Positions 1 through 7,217 of a stretch of 64,000 nt of DNA are shown in pieces. The notes beneath the pieces are model-generated. The model made no database searches and had not been told where the DNA came from. It saw nothing but the letters and a program-made list of their open reading frames with translations. The DNA comes from Methylobacterium sp. DB0501 (GTDB lineage Bacteria > Pseudomonadota > Alphaproteobacteria > Rhizobiales > Beijerinckiaceae), in the NCBI RefSeq assembly GCF_011043735.1, contig NZ_JAAKGV010000009.1:1-64000 (forward strand). The letters run 5' to 3'. Every line of letters starts with the position of its first letter. Position 1 is the first letter of the stretch. The translations under genes and the position numbers were made by a program.

Positions 1-54
1 AAGCGCGGTAACGCGCTGAGCTGACCAGTACTAATCGCTCGATCGGCTTGATCG
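1..54 (+). rRNA. rrl: 23S ribosomal RNA, 3' end (partial)
   Basis: The first ~54 bases match the conserved 3' end of bacterial 23S rRNA: the GAGCTGACCAGTACTAATCG block followed by the alphaproteobacterial ending CTTGATC. The rest of the gene lies before the window. The exact 3' end is approximate. The 23S end, the 5S gene and the tRNA-fMet that follow in the same direction form the tail of an rRNA operon. Confidence 0.93.
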
Positions 55-166
55 CTCTCATGATCCGTGTCCGGATCAACCCCGACACCACGACACGATG
101 AAGACGCCTGACGCAGCCGAGCGGCTGCCGCAGAGCGAATGCTTGCCGCAACGAACGTGCTTGGCC

Positions 167-285
167 GGTCTGGTGGTCTGAGCGGGGTGATCAGAACCCG
201 ATCCCATCTCGAACTCGGCCGTTAACCGCCCCAGCGCCCATGGTACTGTGTCTCAAGACACGGGAGAGTCGGTCACCGCCAGACC
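167..285 (+). rRNA. rrf: 5S ribosomal RNA
   Basis: A 119-nt stretch whose ends pair (GGTCTGGTGG with CCGCCAGACC) and which contains the conserved 5S core CGAACTCGG and GAGAGTCGG. The pairing continues outwards (CGTGCTTGG at about 157-165 with CCAAGCACG at 288-296), which is the usual precursor-processing stem. It lies about 110 bases after the 23S end in the same operon. Confidence 0.95.
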
Positions 286-332
286 TGCCAAGCACGTCAT
301 ATTCCCTCAATACGATGCAGATCACACCCTGG

Positions 333-409
<77 letters not shown>

Positions 410-415
410 AACATA

Positions 416-453
416 CGAACAGGCCCGTTGGCTTTTGCCGACGGGCCTGTTCG
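416..453. terminator. Hairpin terminator after the rRNA operon, probably bidirectional
   Basis: CGAACAGGCCCGT at 416-428 pairs with ACGGGCCTGTTCG at 441-453. The stem extends through a G-T pair and GGC/GCC, giving about 17 bp with a TTTT loop. It starts 7 bases after tRNA-fMet and ends 4 bases before the stop codon of the minus-strand oxidoreductase gene, so it can serve both convergent transcripts. There is no long T-tract on either side. Confidence 0.7.
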
Positions 454-456
454 CGT

Positions 457-1287
457 TCAGGTGATCCGCCGGATGCTCTCGGTGATCTCGGGTTCGTCGA
501 GGCAGCCGAGCCAGTCGTCGCGCATCAGGCGCGGCTTGCCGAACTGGATCGCCTTGTTGCAGGCATCCGAGAACACCCCGTCGATCTCCTTGAAGGTGAC
601 GGCCGCCAGGATGTTGAGGTGGCCGAGCAGGAAGTCGCGGGCGCATGTCTCCGGTACGCCGCGGCGCACGGTTTCGTCCATCGCCTCGCGCATCACCGCG
701 AGCAGCGTGGCGCAGACGGTCTCGGACAGGCCGGGCTCGAGGAGCGCCATCTGCTCGACCGTGACCCGGTGCGAGCGCAGGATCGGCGCCCAGATGGTCG
801 TCGCGACGCGCTCGCCGAGGGCGTAGGCCTCCTCCGGCCCCTGCATCAGCGCGTTCACGATCGATTGCCGCGCGGCCACGCCGCCGAAATGGTCGCGTCG
901 CCCCGCCTCCGTGGTCTCGTCGTTGAAGATCGGCGGGTGGCAGGGATGTGTGACGAAGTAGGTCAGGTCCGGCCGCTCCGGCAGGTGGCCGGCGAAGGGG
1001 GCGGCGGCATCGAGGATCACCACCATCGTGCCGGGCTTGAGCTTCGGCGACAGGGCGTGGGAGACGCGGCCGATCAGGGTGTCGGGCACCGCCAGCACTA
1101 CGACCTCGGCACCGTCGAGGGCGGCCTCCGCCTCGACGCAGTCCAGGCCGAGCTCGGTCTTGAGCCGCTGGCGCCCGTCCTCCCCGACCTCGACCGGGGC
1201 GACCCGGAACGGCGACCCCGCCAGGTTGCGGGCGAGCCGCATCCCCATCTTCCCTCCGGCCCCGAACAGCGCGATCGTCTCGGTCAT
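457..1287 (-). CDS. NAD(P)-binding oxidoreductase with phosphogluconate-dehydrogenase C-terminal-like domain (D-apionate oxidoisomerase-like)
   Basis: Predicted cytosolic NAD(P)-dependent oxidoreductase of 276 residues. The N-terminus has a Rossmann nucleotide-binding loop (G9-A-G-G-K-M-G15) followed by the alternating strand/helix pattern of 6-phosphogluconate or beta-hydroxyacid dehydrogenases, with VVVLAVPD near residue 70. The helical C-terminal half (THPCHPP, then a long helix with TVEQMALLEPG and a GHLNIL segment) resembles the PGDH_C family that includes D-apionate oxidoisomerase. That substrate is a family-level guess. The ATG at 1287 was chosen because it opens directly with the Rossmann strand; reading further upstream adds only low-complexity sequence. 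A TRAP binding protein gene starts about 195 bases away on the other strand, so a sugar-acid role is plausible. No other apionate genes are in the window. Confidence 0.72.
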   Translation of the reverse strand: MTETIALFGAGGKMGMRLARNLAGSPFRVAPVEVGEDGRQRLKTELGLDCVEAEAALDGAEVVVLAVPDTLIGRVSHALSPKLKPGTMVVILDAAAPFAGHLPERPDLTYFVTHPCHPPIFNDETTEAGRRDHFGGVAARQSIVNALMQGPEEAYALGERVATTIWAPILRSHRVTVEQMALLEPGLSETVCATLLAVMREAMDETVRRGVPETCARDFLLGHLNILAAVTFKEIDGVFSDACNKAIQFGKPRLMRDDWLGCLDEPEITESIRRIT

Positions 1288-1482
1288 GGCGTCTCCTCCC
1301 GCTTGCGGCCCCCGGTCGTCGTCGGACCCGTTCGGGGGCCTCTCGTCGGGTGACGGCGCGCCCGAGAGTGGCGGCGCAGGGCGGCCGCCGCAATCGGATT
1401 CGTCGTCCTCGCGCGACGGCGTGAAGGGGGCGTCAAGAGATCGGGGCGTAGCGCCGGGGGTGATCGCAAGGAGGATCGAGAG

Positions 1483-2499
1483 ATGACGCGGCGCGCCCTG
1501 TTGCAGGCCTGTCTGGGAGGCGTGGGCCTGGTGGCCCTGTCGCCGTTCACTCCCCTCGCCGCCGAGGGAGCGGCCGGGAGCGCCCCCATCGTGTGGCGGA
1601 TGCCGACCGAGTACCCTGCCAGCACCATGCCGGGCGAAGGCCTCGCCGCCTTCGCGCGCCTGGCGGCCGAGCACAGCGGCGGAACGCTTGCGGTGCAGCC
1701 GAGCTACGACGCCGCCGCGGGCCTGCGCTCGGGCGCGATGATCGGCGCGGTGGAGGCCGGCACGGTCGATGCGGCGGATGCCTTCACCGGCCCGCTGGCG
1801 GCGGTCGATCCGATCTTCGGCCTGTCCTCCCTGCCCTTCCTGGCGACCTCGGTCGAGGAGGCCCGGGCGCTCGCCGCGATCGCCCGGCCGGCCTATGCAC
1901 GAGCGCTCGCAGTTCATGGCCAGCGGCTGCTCTACGTCACGCCCTGGGCGCCGTCGGGGATCTGGTCGCGCCACGCCCTCGCGGGCGCCGCCGACCTGCA
2001 GGGATTGCGGATCCGCACCTACGATGCGACCTCGACCGCAATCCTCGCGGCGGCCGGGGCGCGGGCGGTGAACCTGTCCCAGGCCGACGCGATCCCGCAG
2101 GTGAAAGCCGGCGCCGTCGACGCGATGCTCTCCTCCGGCGATGGCGGCGTCGGGCGTCGCCTGTGGGAGCAGCTGCCGCACTTCACGGCGGTGCAATACG
2201 CAATGCCGATCTCGATCGCCGTCGTCTCGGGCGCCGCCTACGATGCCCTGCCGGAGAGGGTGCGCCGGGCCGTCGACGCGGCCGCCGCCGAGACCGAGGC
2301 CCGGCAATGGGCGGCAATCCGCACCCGCCTTGACGAGAACTTTTCCCGGATGCGCCAGAACGGCGTCGTCATCGCCGACCCGCCGGCACCCACGATCACC
2401 GAAACCCTCGCCCGCGCCGGCGAGGCGGCCGTGGCATCCTGGGTGGCGGAGACCGGACCGGAGGGCGAGCGGATCCTCGCGGCCTATCGCCGGCGATGA
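1483..2499 (+). CDS. TRAP transporter solute-binding protein, DctP family
   Basis: Periplasmic binding component of a tripartite ATP-independent transporter, 338 residues. Residues 1 to about 27 form a signal sequence with an Arg-Arg pair (MTRRALLQACLGG), suggesting Tat or Sec export. The mature part has DctP hallmarks: WRMPTEYPAST near the start, PSYDAAAGLRSGAMIGAVEAG, GLSSLPFLA, and the ligand-gating region GLRIRTYDATS with VDAMLSSGDGG. Length fits the family. No DctQ or DctM membrane gene is adjacent: a minus-strand unknown gene follows 27 bases after the stop. The permease must be elsewhere or the protein is an orphan. The ligand cannot be told; such proteins usually bind organic or sugar acids. 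Confidence 0.88.
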   Translation: MTRRALLQACLGGVGLVALSPFTPLAAEGAAGSAPIVWRMPTEYPASTMPGEGLAAFARLAAEHSGGTLAVQPSYDAAAGLRSGAMIGAVEAGTVDAADAFTGPLAAVDPIFGLSSLPFLATSVEEARALAAIARPAYARALAVHGQRLLYVTPWAPSGIWSRHALAGAADLQGLRIRTYDATSTAILAAAGARAVNLSQADAIPQVKAGAVDAMLSSGDGGVGRRLWEQLPHFTAVQYAMPISIAVVSGAAYDALPERVRRAVDAAAAETEARQWAAIRTRLDENFSRMRQNGVVIADPPAPTITETLARAGEAAVASWVAETGPEGERILAAYRRR

Positions 2500-2526
2500 G
2501 CGGCGGGGGCCGGGAGAGGCGGGCGA

Positions 2527-3246
2527 TCACGCCGCCAGCCCGGCCCGTTCCCGCTTCGCGGCCTCCAGCCGGATCCCGGCCTCCTCCAGCCCGAGCGGCG
2601 GCGCCTGCCGGCCGATGCCGAGAGCCTCGTCGAGGATCGCCACCGCCTCGGCCCAGGTGCCGGGCCAGAACAGGGCGGCGGCCTCGGCCGCGTCGGCGGC
2701 GGTACGGGGATCGACCTCGGCGGCGAAGAGTGCGGCGCGGGACGCGGCCGCCGCGCGGGCGCCGCGGACCCAGGTGCCCTGGCGGCCGGCTGCTTCGGCG
2801 AGCGAGCCCGCCGACCAGGCGGCGTGGCGCGCCACCCTCACGGCCCGGTCCAGGTCGGCGGCCTCCCGGCAGGCCGCGGCGTGCTGCGCCAGCCCCGCCC
2901 GCTCCAGCACCGGCGGCAGCAGGCGGCGCACCCCTTCGAGGACGAGGTGGATGGTGCGCGCCTCCTCGATCGCGGGCGCATCGGCGGAGCCGGCGAGGCG
3001 CAGCACGAAGGTCATCAGGCGCGGGCGCTCGGCATCCGGCATCGCGTCGTTGAGGCCGAGCGCGTAGGTCGCGAGCGGGCCCGAGAAGCAGGGTGGGCAA
3101 TCCGCCGAGGAGCGGATCGCCCGGTACGGCAGGCCCGCCGCGACGACCGCCGCCTCGTTGATGCAGGTGCCGCCGTCCGGGCCGGGAAAGGCGTGCGAGC
3201 CCGGCAGCAGGCGCCAGTTCAGGATGGTGTCGAAGGGGCCGGACAT
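2527..3246 (-). CDS. Conserved hypothetical protein
   Basis: A 239-residue protein I do not recognise beyond a general resemblance to unnamed rhizobial proteins. It starts with MSGPFDTILNWRLLPGS. Its N-terminal third has two close cysteines (ADCPPCFSG) and its C-terminal two thirds is Ala-rich and probably alpha-helical. There is no signal peptide or membrane segment. The ATG at 3246 is preferred because GGGAGACCCC lies just before it and the sequence upstream loses the coding pattern. It converges on the DctP gene and is divergent from the small DUF6894 gene, with a LexA-type site between them. Confidence 0.6.
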   Translation of the reverse strand: MSGPFDTILNWRLLPGSHAFPGPDGGTCINEAAVVAAGLPYRAIRSSADCPPCFSGPLATYALGLNDAMPDAERPRLMTFVLRLAGSADAPAIEEARTIHLVLEGVRRLLPPVLERAGLAQHAAACREAADLDRAVRVARHAAWSAGSLAEAAGRQGTWVRGARAAAASRAALFAAEVDPRTAADAAEAAALFWPGTWAEAVAILDEALGIGRQAPPLGLEEAGIRLEAAKRERAGLAA

Positions 3247-3365
3247 GGGGTCTCCCGCCGGGGGCGCGATCGGTGCCCCCTGAAACTGGCAGGAATCCCG
3301 GCCGGCGGCGAGCCCTCTTCGCCGCTGCGGCATCACGCCCCCGCCCTGGCCGGATTGCAGAAATA

Positions 3366-3380
3366 GAACATATAGTGAAC
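3366..3380. promoter_or_regulatory. Possible LexA (SOS) box, GAAC-N7-GAAC
   Basis: GAAC at 3366-3369 and GAAC at 3377-3380 are separated by exactly 7 bases. On the other strand this reads GTTC-N7-GTTC, the direct-repeat operator known for alphaproteobacterial LexA. It lies in an unusually AT-rich patch about 60 bases before the DUF6894 gene at 3441 and about 120 bases before the divergent gene at 3246. The match is exact, but the motif is short and could be chance. Confidence 0.45.
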
Positions 3381-3440
3381 ATTAACTCTGGCCGGCATTG
3401 CCGGCGGAATCGGGCCGAGGATCGAAGAGAGAGGCACGGC

Positions 3441-3695
3441 ATGACGCGCTACCGCTTTCACTGCACCAACGGTTCCGAGTGCATCCTCGATGCGGAAGGC
3501 AGCCTCGTGCGCGGCCCGGTCGCCCTCGCCCGCCGCGCCCGGCAGGTCGCCGCGGCGGCGATGCGCAGCCTCGGCCCGGGCGACGACGGCGCCGGGTGGC
3601 GGGTGAGCGTTCACGATCTGACCGGCCGGCAGGTCTGGGTCGAGCCGTTCGTCGTGCAGGGGGCGGTTCTGCCGGAGACCGCTCTGGCCGCCTGA
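3441..3695 (+). CDS. Small DUF6894-type protein
   Basis: An 84-residue cytosolic protein of the DUF6894 type: it begins MTRYRFHCTNG, continues with a DAEG turn, and has a central Ala-rich helix followed by a VHDLTGRQVW strand. Function is unknown; the family is abundant in Methylobacterium and often linked by annotation to stress loci. The ATG at 3441 is preceded by a purine-rich GAAGAGAGAGGCACGGC ribosome site. A LexA-like box lies about 60 bases upstream, so DNA-damage induction is possible but unproven. A second member is at 20108. Confidence 0.7.
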   Translation: MTRYRFHCTNGSECILDAEGSLVRGPVALARRARQVAAAAMRSLGPGDDGAGWRVSVHDLTGRQVWVEPFVVQGAVLPETALAA

Positions 3696-3782
3696 GCAGG
3701 CTTGCGTTGGCAGGCCAGCGCTTCGTCCGCTCGGCTGGTGTTTGGTCGCGAAACCGGCAACCGCATTCGCGAAATCTGCCTA

Positions 3783-3819
3783 GAGCGCTGTCCGCTTGCA
3801 ACGCGATCGTACAGCGCTC
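3783..3819. repeat. Dispersed 37-nt palindromic repeat, copy 1
   Basis: GAGCGCTGT...ACAGCGCTC: a 37-nt hairpin with central TTGCAACGCGATCG. The reverse complement of a second 37-nt copy at 18965-19001 shares the 14-nt centre exactly and has compensated arms. Its right end overlaps the stop codon of the minus-strand gene at 3818, so it may act as that gene's terminator hairpin. Confidence 0.6.
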
Positions 3820-4657
3820 AATCACTGGCCAGGAAGGTGTCGTAGACGGCGCGGATGCGCGGCAGGTCGGCGTCCGCCGCCCAGGCCTCGACGATGTTGC
3901 GATAGGCCGGGCTCGGCCGCTCCGTCGCCAGCACCGCGTCGATGCGCGCCACCACCTCGCGGCCCCAGGGCGTGCCGGCACACATCACCCGGGCGAAGAC
4001 CGGCTCCGGGCTCTCGGCGAAGGGCAGGCCCACGAAGGCGCCCGGCCGCCCGAGCAGGCCCGCATAGTAGCTCACGCTGCTCGAGAACTCGACGAGGTAG
4101 TCGAGGCGGTCGTTCAGCAGCATCCGGAACGCCTCGCCGAACTCCGAATGGGTCTGACCCGGCGGGTATTGCCGGAACAGGGCATCGACCGCCGGGGCGA
4201 TGGCGCGGTTGCGCAGCATGCTGGTACGCAACGAATGATGCTCGGTCAGCAGGCCGCGCAGGGAGAGCGGCCCGAGCGCCTCGAAGCGGGCGCGGTTCGC
4301 CGCGTGCACGACGATGCGCAGGGGATAGAACATCGCCACCGGCCGCGAGAACACCGCGAAGCCCTCGCGCTCGGGCGTCTTCACGCCGCCGACGAAGCAC
4401 CATTCCTCGCCGGTCTTGAGCGAGGCGAGGACGCGCGGGAACGGGACCGTCATCGTCGAGTGGCTGTACTCGGTCAGCCGGGCGGTCAGGAGCCGGCGGA
4501 TCCGGTCGAAGATGCCGGTGTTGCGCTCCTCGCCCTCGACCATCATGAAGGGCGGGGCATCGTAGACCGTCCAGGTGATCTGCTTGCCCTCGGCCCGCGC
4601 CGGCCCCGTCAGGGCGAGCGCGACGACCAGACCGGCGAGACCGCGCCGCTTCACCAT
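3818..4657 (-). CDS. Periplasmic solute-binding-like protein (TIGR02285-type), tandem copy 1
   Basis: A 279-residue exported protein. Residues 1-22 are a signal peptide ending ALTGPARA. The mature part has the layout of family-3 extracellular solute-binding proteins as seen in the TIGR02285 group: ITWTVYDAPPF near the start, then FPRVLASLKTGEEWCF, KTPERE, FSRPVAMFYPLRIVV and a C-terminal RVMCAGTPWG block. It is one of three tandem minus-strand paralogues (4882 and 6049 are the others). It is almost identical to copy 2 through the central region, with small differences in the loop after LVEFSS. No ABC permease or sensor kinase is adjacent, so the role (uptake or ligand sensing) is open. Two conserved cysteines, in EEWCF and RVMCAG, could form a disulfide. 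Confidence 0.72.
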   Translation of the reverse strand: MVKRRGLAGLVVALALTGPARAEGKQITWTVYDAPPFMMVEGEERNTGIFDRIRRLLTARLTEYSHSTMTVPFPRVLASLKTGEEWCFVGGVKTPEREGFAVFSRPVAMFYPLRIVVHAANRARFEALGPLSLRGLLTEHHSLRTSMLRNRAIAPAVDALFRQYPPGQTHSEFGEAFRMLLNDRLDYLVEFSSSVSYYAGLLGRPGAFVGLPFAESPEPVFARVMCAGTPWGREVVARIDAVLATERPSPAYRNIVEAWAADADLPRIRAVYDTFLASD

Positions 4658-4881
4658 GACGTCTCCCGCGAAGTCATTGAGTCAGTATCGGTCAATGCAG
4701 GTCTCGCCTTCAACGTCAACTTAAAAGACGCATGATCGTGATCCGGGCGGGGCGCCTTCACACGATAAGTCTTGGCAAGATTGCAATTGTCGATTGTGGT
4801 GCGAGGCCGGGACGGGGCGGTGCAGTCGCCCCGCCATCGCTTGCCGAATCGATCACCGTCCGAACCAAGTCAATTGCCGGC

Positions 4882-5724
4882 TCAATCACTCGTCAGAAAG
4901 GTGTCGTAGACGGCACGGATGCGCGGCAGGTCGGCGTCCGCCGCCCAGGCCTCGACGATGCTGCGATAGGCCGGGCTCGGCCGCTCCGTCGCCAGCACCG
5001 CGTCGATGCGCGCCACCACCTCGCGGCCCCAGGGCGTGCCGGCGCACATCACCCTGGGGAAGACCGGTTCCCGGTTTTCCTCCGCGAAGGGGAAGCCCAC
5101 GAAGGCATCCGGCGCGCCGAGAGCCCGGGCGTGGTAGGCCGCGATGCTGGAAAACTCGACGAGGTAGTCGAGGCGATCGTTCAGCAGCATCCGGAACGCC
5201 TCGCCGAACTCGGAATAGGTCTGACCCGGCGGGTATTGCCGGAACAGCACGTCGGCCGCCGGGGCGATGGCGCGGTTGCGCAGCATGCTGGTGCGCAACG
5301 AATGATGCTCGGTCAGCAGGCCGCGCAGGGAGAGCGGCCCGAGCGCCTCGAAGCGGGCGCGGTTCGCCGCGCGCACGACGATGCGCAGGGGATAGAACAT
5401 CGCCACCGGCCGCGAGAACACCGCGAAGCCCTCGCGCTCGGGCGTCTTCACGCCGCCGACGAAGCACCATTCCTCGCCGGTCTTGAGCGAGGCGAGGACG
5501 CGCGGGAACGGGACCGTCATCGTCGAGTGGCTGTACTCGGTCAGCCGGGCGGTCAGGAGCCGGCGGATCCGGTCGGAGATGCCGTTGTCGCGATTCTCGC
5601 CCTCGACGATGGTGTAGGGCGGCGCGTCGAAGACCGTCCAGGTGATCTGCTTGCCCTCGGCCCGCGCCGGCCCCGTCAGGGCGAGCGCGACGACCAGACC
5701 GGCGAGACCGCACCGCTTCACCAT
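4882..5724 (-). CDS. Periplasmic solute-binding-like protein (TIGR02285-type), tandem copy 2
   Basis: A 280-residue paralogue of the gene at 3818. The signal peptide is nearly identical (ATG at 5724; the upstream extension is not coding-like). From about residue 60 to 190 it matches copy 1 at almost every position, while the ligand-cleft segment IAAYHARALGAPDAFVGFP differs from copy 1. It also resembles copy 3 in that segment (GAPDAFVG). The region just upstream of its start shares a diverged block with that of copy 1 (AATGCAGG, then CGCCTTCAA, then TTAAA), so the duplicated unit probably carries its own promoter. Function is as uncertain as for copy 1; the differing cleft suggests a different ligand. 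Confidence 0.72.
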   Translation of the reverse strand: MVKRCGLAGLVVALALTGPARAEGKQITWTVFDAPPYTIVEGENRDNGISDRIRRLLTARLTEYSHSTMTVPFPRVLASLKTGEEWCFVGGVKTPEREGFAVFSRPVAMFYPLRIVVRAANRARFEALGPLSLRGLLTEHHSLRTSMLRNRAIAPAADVLFRQYPPGQTYSEFGEAFRMLLNDRLDYLVEFSSIAAYHARALGAPDAFVGFPFAEENREPVFPRVMCAGTPWGREVVARIDAVLATERPSPAYRSIVEAWAADADLPRIRAVYDTFLTSD

Positions 5725-6048
5725 GACGTTTCCCGAAACGTGCTTCGACCAGGAGCCGGTTAATGCAGGCCACGCCTTCAAGATCAAGTTAAAGGCCGCG
5801 CAACCCCTGCGGGATAAACCTTCCGGTGCGGATGTCGTGGCAAGCTGCAATGTTAGGGTGTGGATCGCGGGACGGTCCCTCGGCGGCGCTGTCGCGCGAC
5901 AGGTCATACCGACGGTCGTTGGAAACGAGCCTCGGTTCCGTTCTCGAATCTTCGCCGGGCCCACGGGCCCGGACGTCCGGGCTCGGCATCGAACATTCGC
6001 GATGGGTCTACGGCCCCGTCGATGCGTCAGAACCCCGGGCCGGTGGCA
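5725..6048. other. Intergenic region between tandem copies 2 and 3
   Basis: 324 bases without a convincing gene. The first ~60 bases resemble the upstream region of copy 1 (AATGCAGG, CGCCTTCAA, TTAAA) and probably hold the promoter of copy 2. The remainder has no clear coding pattern, hairpin or RNA that I can see. Confidence 0.5.
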
Positions 6049-6909
6049 TCAATCGCTGGCCAGGAAGGCGTCGTAGACGGCGCGGATGCGCGGCAGGTCG
6101 GCGTCCGCCGCCCAGGCCTCGACGATGCTGCGATAGGCCGGGCTCGGCCGCTCCGTCGCCAGCACCGCGTCGATGCGCGCCACCACCTCGCGGCCCCAGG
6201 GCGTGCCGGCGCACATCACCCGGGCGAAGACCGGCTCCGGGCTCTCGGCGAGAGGCAGGCCCACGAAGGCGTCCGGTGCCCCGATCTGGCGGGCGTTGTA
6301 GGCCGTGATGCTGGAGAAATCGACGAGGTAGTCGAGCCGGTCGTTCAGCAGCATGCGGTACGCGTCCTCGAACCGGATGTAGGTCTGGCTCGGCGGGTGT
6401 TGCCGGAACAGCGCATCGACCGCCGGGGCGATGGCGCGGTCGCGCAGCATGCTGGTGCGTAAGGACCGGTGCTGGGTGAGCAGGTCGCGCAGGAAGAGCG
6501 GCCCGAGCGCCCCGAAGCGGGCGCGGTCCGTCGCGCGCACGACGACGCGCAAGGGGTAGAACATCGCCACCGGCCGCGAGAATGCCGCGAAGAGCGCACG
6601 CTCGGGCGTCTTCACGCCGCCGACGAAGCACCATTCCTCGCCGGTCTTGAGCGACGCGACGATGCGGGGGAACGGCACCGTCACGCTCGTGACGGCGTAG
6701 TCGGCGAGCGTCGCCGAGAGGAGGCTGCGGATCCGGTCGAAGATGCCGGCGCCGCGATTCTCGCCCGCGGCGATCGTGAAGGGCGGCGCGTCGAAGACCG
6801 CCCAGGTGAGCCGCTTGGCCTGGGCGCATGCCGGCCCTGCGGCGATCGAGGCGAGGAGCGCCAGGGCGAGTGCGACGACCGGGCCTGCACGGGCGCGTCC
6901 CGTTATCAT
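6049..6909 (-). CDS. Periplasmic solute-binding-like protein (TIGR02285-type), tandem copy 3
   Basis: A 286-residue paralogue of the two preceding genes. The ATG at 6909 opens a longer signal peptide (about 32 residues, ending AGPACA). The N-terminal and central parts have clearly diverged (SATLADYAVTSVTVPFPRIVA; PPSQTYIRFEDAYRMLL), but the last ~70 residues (EPVFARVMCAGTPWG to the end) are practically identical to copies 1 and 2, including at DNA level. A uniform gene duplication would not give this, so the 3' ends have probably been homogenised by gene conversion. Same fold and same unknown ligand question as the other copies. Confidence 0.72.
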   Translation of the reverse strand: MITGRARAGPVVALALALLASIAAGPACAQAKRLTWAVFDAPPFTIAAGENRGAGIFDRIRSLLSATLADYAVTSVTVPFPRIVASLKTGEEWCFVGGVKTPERALFAAFSRPVAMFYPLRVVVRATDRARFGALGPLFLRDLLTQHRSLRTSMLRDRAIAPAVDALFRQHPPSQTYIRFEDAYRMLLNDRLDYLVDFSSITAYNARQIGAPDAFVGLPLAESPEPVFARVMCAGTPWGREVVARIDAVLATERPSPAYRSIVEAWAADADLPRIRAVYDAFLASD

Positions 6910-7128
6910 GACCTGTCCTGCGCGATCCTGCGATCGATGCACGGTTGACGCCGGCCGGCCTCGCATGTCGGGTGACGTGCCACAGGGATCATCGACAGGA
7001 GATCATCGAACCGGGGACGGCCTTGGTCGTTCCGCACTGTGATACCGATTCCTGCGCCTGATGCGTGGCCGTAGCCTGAGGCCGCACATCAAGGTATCCG
7101 AATTCGACTCATACGATTGCCGACTGAT

Positions 7129-7217
7129 TGCTTCGCAATGCGGAAATCGGCTTCGCTCGGGCGCCGCGCGGGCTGGTGATACGAAATCCGGACGTGATCT
7201 TCCGGATCTCGTATCAC
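7129..7217 (+). repeat. Dispersed hairpin repeat family 1, copy A
   Basis: A 47-nt arm (7129-7175, starting TGCTTCGCAATGCGG) followed by a 42-nt hairpin (7176-7217) in which GTGATACGAAATCCGGA pairs with TCCGGATCTCGTATCAC with one mismatch. Copy C (57248-57336, inverted) has both parts; copy B (25650-25703) has the hairpin and 12 bases of the arm. The hairpin is exactly 42 nt in all three. The stop codon of the heparinase-like gene (7214-7216 on the minus strand) lies inside its distal end. This repeat is the main content of the ~300-base gap between 6910 and 7213. Confidence 0.75.

Noticed and set aside
5789..5989. Small minus-strand gene between tandem copies 2 and 3
   Set aside because: No ribosome site, no recognisable family and Arg/Pro-rich composition typical of non-coding high-GC sequence.
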